This document shows positions 59,882 through 64,000 of a stretch of DNA of 64,000 nt, piece by piece; position 1 is the first letter of the stretch; every line of letters starts with the position of its first letter. This DNA is from Peptococcaceae bacterium UBA5752. Lineage in GTDB: Bacteria > Bacillota > Dehalobacteriia > UBA4068. A model generated the notes under the pieces. It searched no databases and had not been told where the DNA came from. It was given only the letters and a program-made list of their open reading frames with translations. Made by a program: the position numbers and the translations under genes. Location: contig DIFI01000020.1 in NCBI GenBank assembly GCA_002419055.1, positions 135 through 64,134 on the forward strand, given 5' to 3'.

Positions 59882-61372
59882 ATGAAAATTAATAACAAAA
59901 ATATATTTAGTTGTTTATTGGTTATATTTATTTTAGTACTGGCTTTATCTTCAGTAGCAGCCACGGTAGAGACTGACAGTACCTCGTCTGATGTCAGTGA
60001 CGAAACGGCTACGCTGCTCTACCTGCAATATAATTCTTACTATGATTTATCGGATGAAGTGCTGGAGGCAAAAACAGCTGAAGATATGATCTCCGCATTG
60101 CAAAAACAGGATATCTGGGCAAGCTATATGACAGCGGAACAATACAAGCAAGTGTCTCTTAATGTTTCCGGAGATATTATCGGTATTGGTGTGCAAATGG
60201 AGGAGCAATCCGGCAAGGTGGTAATTATTGGTACAGTCGTCGGTGCCTCGGCAGCCAAGGCCGGTTTAAAAAAAGATGATATAATCGTTAAGGTTGACGG
60301 TACTTCCACGGAGGGCATGACATCTGCGGAAGTTAAGCAATTGTTGACCGGTGAGCTTTATACACAAGTCGAAGTTACAGTGGAGAGAAACGGACGACAA
60401 ATCACCAAAAAAATAAATCGAGTGCGTGTAGAAACGCAAAGTGTTGGCAGCCTGATGCTCGAAGATGATATCGGTTATTTGCGTATTTACCAATTTACCG
60501 ATCATACATACGATCAAGTTAAGTCCGAGGTTACTGCTCTGCAAAAGAGTGGCATGAAAAAGCTGGTGCTTGATCTTCGCGATTGTCCGGGAGGGGTTGT
60601 CAATTCTGCGGTTGATGTCTGTGGTCTTTTGGCTGCAACAGGTCCGGAAGCTTTTGTAGTTACTAGAAGTGGGTATAGGAGCTTTTATGTAGCAGATGAA
60701 GATATTGAGACAATAGATATTCCATTGGCGGTACTGATTAATGGATCTACGGCCAGCGCCGCGGAGTTTCTGGCTGCTGATATCCAGGACGAAAATGTAG
60801 GAGTATTGATTGGTGAACAGAGTTACGGCAAGGGCTTTATCCAACACATGGTGAAATTGCCGAGCGGCGCGGGAATAAAATTTACAATTGCCAAATATAT
60901 CTCGCGCGGCTATCAGGATATTGATGAATCCGGCGGTGTGATGCCCGATCTCTATTTGACCGACAAAGATGCTCAATTAGCAAAGTCCATAAGTTATTTA
61001 AAGGATGTTAAAGCTGATCCTCAGCGCATTTCGGTATTTATCGGCAAAGCAAATGTGGCAGCGATTGGTGTTTGGAGTACGCTACCAGGGGTATCTTTCC
61101 TCCAAGGTGGTAAATCATATGCGGCTGCCGCATCATTACTGTCGGCGTTTGGCTGGGAGGTCAGTTATGCCGATGGCTGCATCTATTGTTATGACGGTCA
61201 AAACCGCTTAATTATAGATACAGCTGCTAAAAAAGTTATTGGAGGCGGCACGACTGCCGATATAATCGTTAAATATGGTATTGCTTATCTACCGTTATCT
61301 TTTTTAAGAAAATTAGACTATACAGTCAATTGGGATAGCACCGGCCAGGTTGTAAGAATATATAGTAATTAA
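59882..61372 (+). CDS. S41 family protease with PDZ and C-terminal copper amine oxidase-like domain (CtpB-like)
   Basis: A 496-residue exported protease. A signal peptide or anchor (about residues 1-28) is followed by an N-terminal helical part, a PDZ domain (about 95-175: GVQMEEQSGKVVIIGTVVGASAAKAGLKKDDIIVKVDG), and an S41 domain (about 190-355) with serine in STASAAEFLAAD and lysine in SYGKGFIQ. A C-terminal stalk domain resembling the copper amine oxidase N-terminal domain ends with IAYLPLSFLRKLDYTVNWD. AAGGAGA precedes the ATG. Directly downstream is a SpoIVFA-like protein; in Bacillus, CtpB cleaves SpoIVFA. The same relation may hold here, an inference. Confidence 0.92.
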   Translation: MKINNKNIFSCLLVIFILVLALSSVAATVETDSTSSDVSDETATLLYLQYNSYYDLSDEVLEAKTAEDMISALQKQDIWASYMTAEQYKQVSLNVSGDIIGIGVQMEEQSGKVVIIGTVVGASAAKAGLKKDDIIVKVDGTSTEGMTSAEVKQLLTGELYTQVEVTVERNGRQITKKINRVRVETQSVGSLMLEDDIGYLRIYQFTDHTYDQVKSEVTALQKSGMKKLVLDLRDCPGGVVNSAVDVCGLLAATGPEAFVVTRSGYRSFYVADEDIETIDIPLAVLINGSTASAAEFLAADIQDENVGVLIGEQSYGKGFIQHMVKLPSGAGIKFTIAKYISRGYQDIDESGGVMPDLYLTDKDAQLAKSISYLKDVKADPQRISVFIGKANVAAIGVWSTLPGVSFLQGGKSYAAAASLLSAFGWEVSYADGCIYCYDGQNRLIIDTAAKKVIGGGTTADIIVKYGIAYLPLSFLRKLDYTVNWDSTGQVVRIYSN

Positions 61373-61443
61373 ATAATGCTTGTATCATAAACATCATCTG
61401 CTATACATATAAATAGTAAAAAAGAACATAAGCAGGTGATAAT

Positions 61444-62109
61444 ATGGGCAGTATTAATGATTATAATTGGGATTATCAAGAAAAACCCAAAAAAAGCCGT
61501 CGGCCTTTTGTCTTCCGCTTTGGGCGGCAGATATTATTGGCGGCTGCTTTTTTTGTCGTAGTAGCAGCTTTTATCAACGCTGATAATATTATAGGCAGTG
61601 CGGCACGCTATGTGATGGGAGAAGGACTTGATATGAATAGCAGCTGGGTTGATTTTGATTCCGCCAAAGTCAATACAGGAGAAGATGATGATGTAGCTGT
61701 AATGGCCGATGCAGCCGCTCCGGAGGCTTTTTTGGCGCCTGCATCCGGAGTTGTTGTCAGAGATATTACCGTAAGCGAAGATGGCGTTGCAACTGAAAAA
61801 GGCATTATCATCCGTGGTGAGGCCGGACAAAAGGTCAAAGCGGCAGCGGACGGAGAGGTATTATATCTTGGCGAAAGCAGCGACGGGATGATTGTGCAGA
61901 TAGAGCATAGTGGTGGGTATTATAGTGTTTATCAGGGGTTAAGCGAAATTGCAGCCAAAAATAATGATAGCGTTACCGCAGGCGATATTATTGGCAGTAG
62001 CGAATCAGGAGAAATTATCTTTTCAGTTTTTAATGATCAAGGAGAGCTAAATCCACTGGATTTACTTTTTGGAGAAACGGAAGCTTCAACAAACGCGGCA
62101 GGGGAATGA
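61444..62109 (+). CDS. Degenerate LytM (M23) membrane protein, SpoIVFA-like
   Basis: A 221-residue protein with one membrane span (about residues 29-47) after a basic Lys/Arg stretch, an acidic extracytoplasmic linker and a C-terminal LytM/M23 domain (FLAPASGVVVRDI, KVKAAADGEVLYLGESSDGMIVQIEHSGGYYSVYQGL). The zinc motifs are lost: there is no HxxxD, and the HxH position reads IIFSVFN, so it cannot be an active peptidase. The architecture and the position before a TIGR03960 gene match SpoIVFA of Clostridia-like genomes. The metalloprotease SpoIVFB gene, which usually follows, is absent here. Only AGCAGGTGAT precedes the ATG. Confidence 0.8.
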   Translation: MGSINDYNWDYQEKPKKSRRPFVFRFGRQILLAAAFFVVVAAFINADNIIGSAARYVMGEGLDMNSSWVDFDSAKVNTGEDDDVAVMADAAAPEAFLAPASGVVVRDITVSEDGVATEKGIIIRGEAGQKVKAAADGEVLYLGESSDGMIVQIEHSGGYYSVYQGLSEIAAKNNDSVTAGDIIGSSESGEIIFSVFNDQGELNPLDLLFGETEASTNAAGE

Positions 62110-62160
62110 AGTATCAGCGAAGAAGATATTAAGGGTAGAATATAAGAGTCATTTTGGGGA

Positions 62161-64000
62161 GTGTTAACGATTAGTATTTGGCCGCAAATAAAAAAGAATT
62201 TGCCAGATGTACAAAAACCAGCTCAATATATTGGCGGTGAATTTAATCAAATCAGTAAAGATGCTGCAAAGGTCTCAGCCAGTATGGTTTTTTGTTTCCC
62301 CGATACCTATGAAATTGGCATGTCTCATTTGGGTTTAAGAATCATATATGAGGCAATTAACGCAGAAGAAGATTTGCTTTGCGAACGTGCGTTCGCACCC
62401 CAGGCTGATATGGAAGCGAAGCTGCGGCAGCAACATCTGCCGCTGTTTTCGCTGGAAAATCATCGACCGCTAAAAGAATTTGATATTGTTGGTTTTACAC
62501 TTCAGTATGAAATGAGCTATAGTAATGTTTTGAATATGCTTGAGCTGGCAGAAATACCTTTAATAGCCGCCGATCGTATGGGCTGGCCGTTAGTAATTGC
62601 CGGCGGGCCTTGTGTTTATAATCCGGAGCCGCTTAGCGATTTTATTGACGTTTTTGTCATCGGCGAGGGCGAGCAGGTAAGTATCGAGTTGATGCGCCTA
62701 GTCAAAGAAATTAAAAATGAAGGCGGAGATAAACAGGAATTATTAAATCGAGCATTAAAGATAGATGGTTTATATATTCCTTGCTTCTATAAAAAAGTTG
62801 CCGCCAAAACCGGCGTTATCATTAGAGAGCCGGAGAGTGGACAAGTCCCGGCAGTAGTAAAAAAGCGCCTTTGTGTTGACTTGGACAAGACTGTTTTCCC
62901 GCTCAAAGCATTATTGCCAAATATCCAGACCGTGCATGATCGGCTAATGCTGGAAATTATGCGCGGTTGTGGGCGCGGCTGTCGTTTTTGTCAGGCGGGT
63001 ATCATATATCGGCCGATTCGTGAACGAGATCCGGATCTTTTGCGCGAACAGGCGCGGCAGCTTGTCGCGGCTACCGGCTATGAAGATATCGGATTGTTGT
63101 CGCTTTCGTCCGCCGATTATTCCTGTATCAGTGAATTAATCGATATGCTGATGGCAGACCACAGTTGCCGTAATGTAGGAGTGGCTTTGCCCTCGTTGCG
63201 GGTAGATGCTTTTTCGGTAGATTTAGCTGCCAAAGTACAGCAGGTACGCAAAAGCGGCTTGACATTTGCCCCGGAGGCGGGCAGCCAGCAGCTACGTAAT
63301 ATCATTAACAAGGGTGTTAGCGAAGAGAATATTTTCGCCGCAACCGAAGCGGCCTTTTCGCAAGGATATACTGCCATTAAACTATATTTTATGATTGGTT
63401 TGCCATATGAGAGCAACGAGGATGTAGTGGCTATCGCTGATTTAGCGCAAAGAGTGTTGCTTGCGGGCAGAAAAGTTAAACCGGCGGAAATTCGCAAGCC
63501 GCTGAAACTGACTTTGGGTGTAGCCTCTTTTGTGCCTAAACCGCATACGCCTTTTCAATGGCATGGCGCTAATAACGAAGAGGTTTTAAAAGAAAAACAG
63601 GAGTTGCTTAAAAAGCAACTAAGGCCGATTAAAAGTATCACGTTAAATTATCATGATATTACAACGAGTCTTTTAGAGGCGGCATTTGCCCGCGGGGATA
63701 GCCGTCTGGGCAAAGTATTACTGCGAGCCCATGATAAAGGCTGCCGTTTTGATGGTTGGAAGGAATATTTCCGGGCTGATTTATGGGCGCAGGCCTTTGT
63801 GGAAGAAGGGCTTGATTATCGTAATATTGCCACCCAGACATTTGCATGCGATGATGCGTTGCCGTGGCAGCATATCAGCTGTGGTATAGATAGTGATTGG
63901 TTATGGCAGGAAAATCTCAAAGCAGCTTCCGGTCAACCTACAGTTGACTGCAGGAACGGTGATTGTAACGGCTGCGGAGTTTGTGCTAATTTAGCTTCAG
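62161..64000 (+). CDS. TIGR03960 family B12-binding-like/radical SAM protein (3'-truncated by window end)
   Basis: At least 613 residues of a radical SAM protein. An N-terminal cobalamin-binding-like region (PAQYIGGEFN, VFCFPDTYEIGMSHLGL) precedes the radical SAM motif EIMRGCGRGCRFCQAGIIYRP (C-x3-C-x2-C), then SLSSADYS, APEAGSQQLRNIINKG, KLYFMIGLPYES and a C-terminal cysteine cluster CNGCGVC reached just before the window end. TIGR03960 genes usually precede a DUF2344 gene, rng and rplU. The GTG at 62161 is the only canonical start after the preceding in-frame stop; GGGGAG overlaps it, so the start is uncertain. Confidence 0.9.
   Translation, partial: MLTISIWPQIKKNLPDVQKPAQYIGGEFNQISKDAAKVSASMVFCFPDTYEIGMSHLGLRIIYEAINAEEDLLCERAFAPQADMEAKLRQQHLPLFSLENHRPLKEFDIVGFTLQYEMSYSNVLNMLELAEIPLIAADRMGWPLVIAGGPCVYNPEPLSDFIDVFVIGEGEQVSIELMRLVKEIKNEGGDKQELLNRALKIDGLYIPCFYKKVAAKTGVIIREPESGQVPAVVKKRLCVDLDKTVFPLKALLPNIQTVHDRLMLEIMRGCGRGCRFCQAGIIYRPIRERDPDLLREQARQLVAATGYEDIGLLSLSSADYSCISELIDMLMADHSCRNVGVALPSLRVDAFSVDLAAKVQQVRKSGLTFAPEAGSQQLRNIINKGVSEENIFAATEAAFSQGYTAIKLYFMIGLPYESNEDVVAIADLAQRVLLAGRKVKPAEIRKPLKLTLGVASFVPKPHTPFQWHGANNEEVLKEKQELLKKQLRPIKSITLNYHDITTSLLEAAFARGDSRLGKVLLRAHDKGCRFDGWKEYFRADLWAQAFVEEGLDYRNIATQTFACDDALPWQHISCGIDSDWLWQENLKAASGQPTVDCRNGDCNGCGVCANLAS

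Noticed and set aside
1..64000. CRISPR arrays, insertion sequences, prophage or integrase genes
   Set aside because: No regularly spaced repeats, transposase, integrase or phage structural genes were seen; the window looks like stable core chromosome.

Overview
The window reads as a continuous, gene-dense chromosomal segment of a moderately AT-rich Bacillota (Firmicutes) genome. Evidence for this is the hrcA-grpE-dnaK-dnaJ operon with a CIRCE operator, AddAB instead of RecBCD, glyQ/glyS, ppdK, the block yqfC-yqfD-phoH-pgpH-ybeY-dgkA-era-recO, SLH-type surface anchoring, and strong GGAGG-type ribosome binding sites with frequent GTG/TTG starts. YqfC, YqfD and a SpoIVFA-like protein suggest an endospore-forming lineage (Clostridia or Negativicutes-like). 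The species cannot be named from sequence alone. No phage, transposon, IS, CRISPR or rRNA operon was found, and no gap without a gene exceeds about 300 bases.

Region 1-11 kb: the 5' end of a tRNA gene with its promoter. A ModE-type winged-helix regulator with an Mrp/NBP35 ATPase lies divergent to panD across a symmetric palindrome. Next come the cell-wall hydrolysis module ftsE-ftsX-M23 factor-S41 protease, a LolA-fold lipoprotein, a MurJ flippase, a TagO/WecA-type glycosyl-1-phosphate transferase, and three small or poorly known proteins.

Region 11-16 kb (minus strand) is the most distinctive part. A cobalamin riboswitch with its own consensus promoter precedes a lipoprotein with a DUF4430 (transcobalamin-like) domain and an 815-residue S-layer protein. 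That protein joins an alpha/alpha-toroid, a DUF4430 domain and three SLH domains. This is the same pair of domains that makes up animal intrinsic factor and transcobalamin, so I infer a surface corrinoid-capture system. Upstream of it is a single-subunit 2-hydroxyacyl-CoA dehydratase-family iron-sulfur protein.

Region 16-47 kb: padR with a DUF1700-PspC membrane protein, a second MurJ, lepA, hemW, the heat-shock operon, mtaB, a HIT protein, rpsU, the nfeD-floA membrane-domain genes, an M24 peptidase, then yqfC through recO, glyQS and ppdK. This is a largely conserved Bacillota gene order, but prmA and rsmE, commonly found between dnaJ and mtaB, are absent.

Region 47-64 kb: a UPF0173 metallohydrolase behind a structured leader, a DUF1540 micro-protein and addB-addA. 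Then come minus-strand genes: a PHP phosphatase, HflX with an N-terminal JAMM-like domain, DUF362, and a 59-residue membrane protein. The window ends with nth, an S41 protease next to a degenerate-LytM (SpoIVFA-like) protein, and a TIGR03960 radical SAM gene cut by the window edge. The S41/SpoIVFA pairing recalls CtpB and its substrate in Bacillus sporulation.
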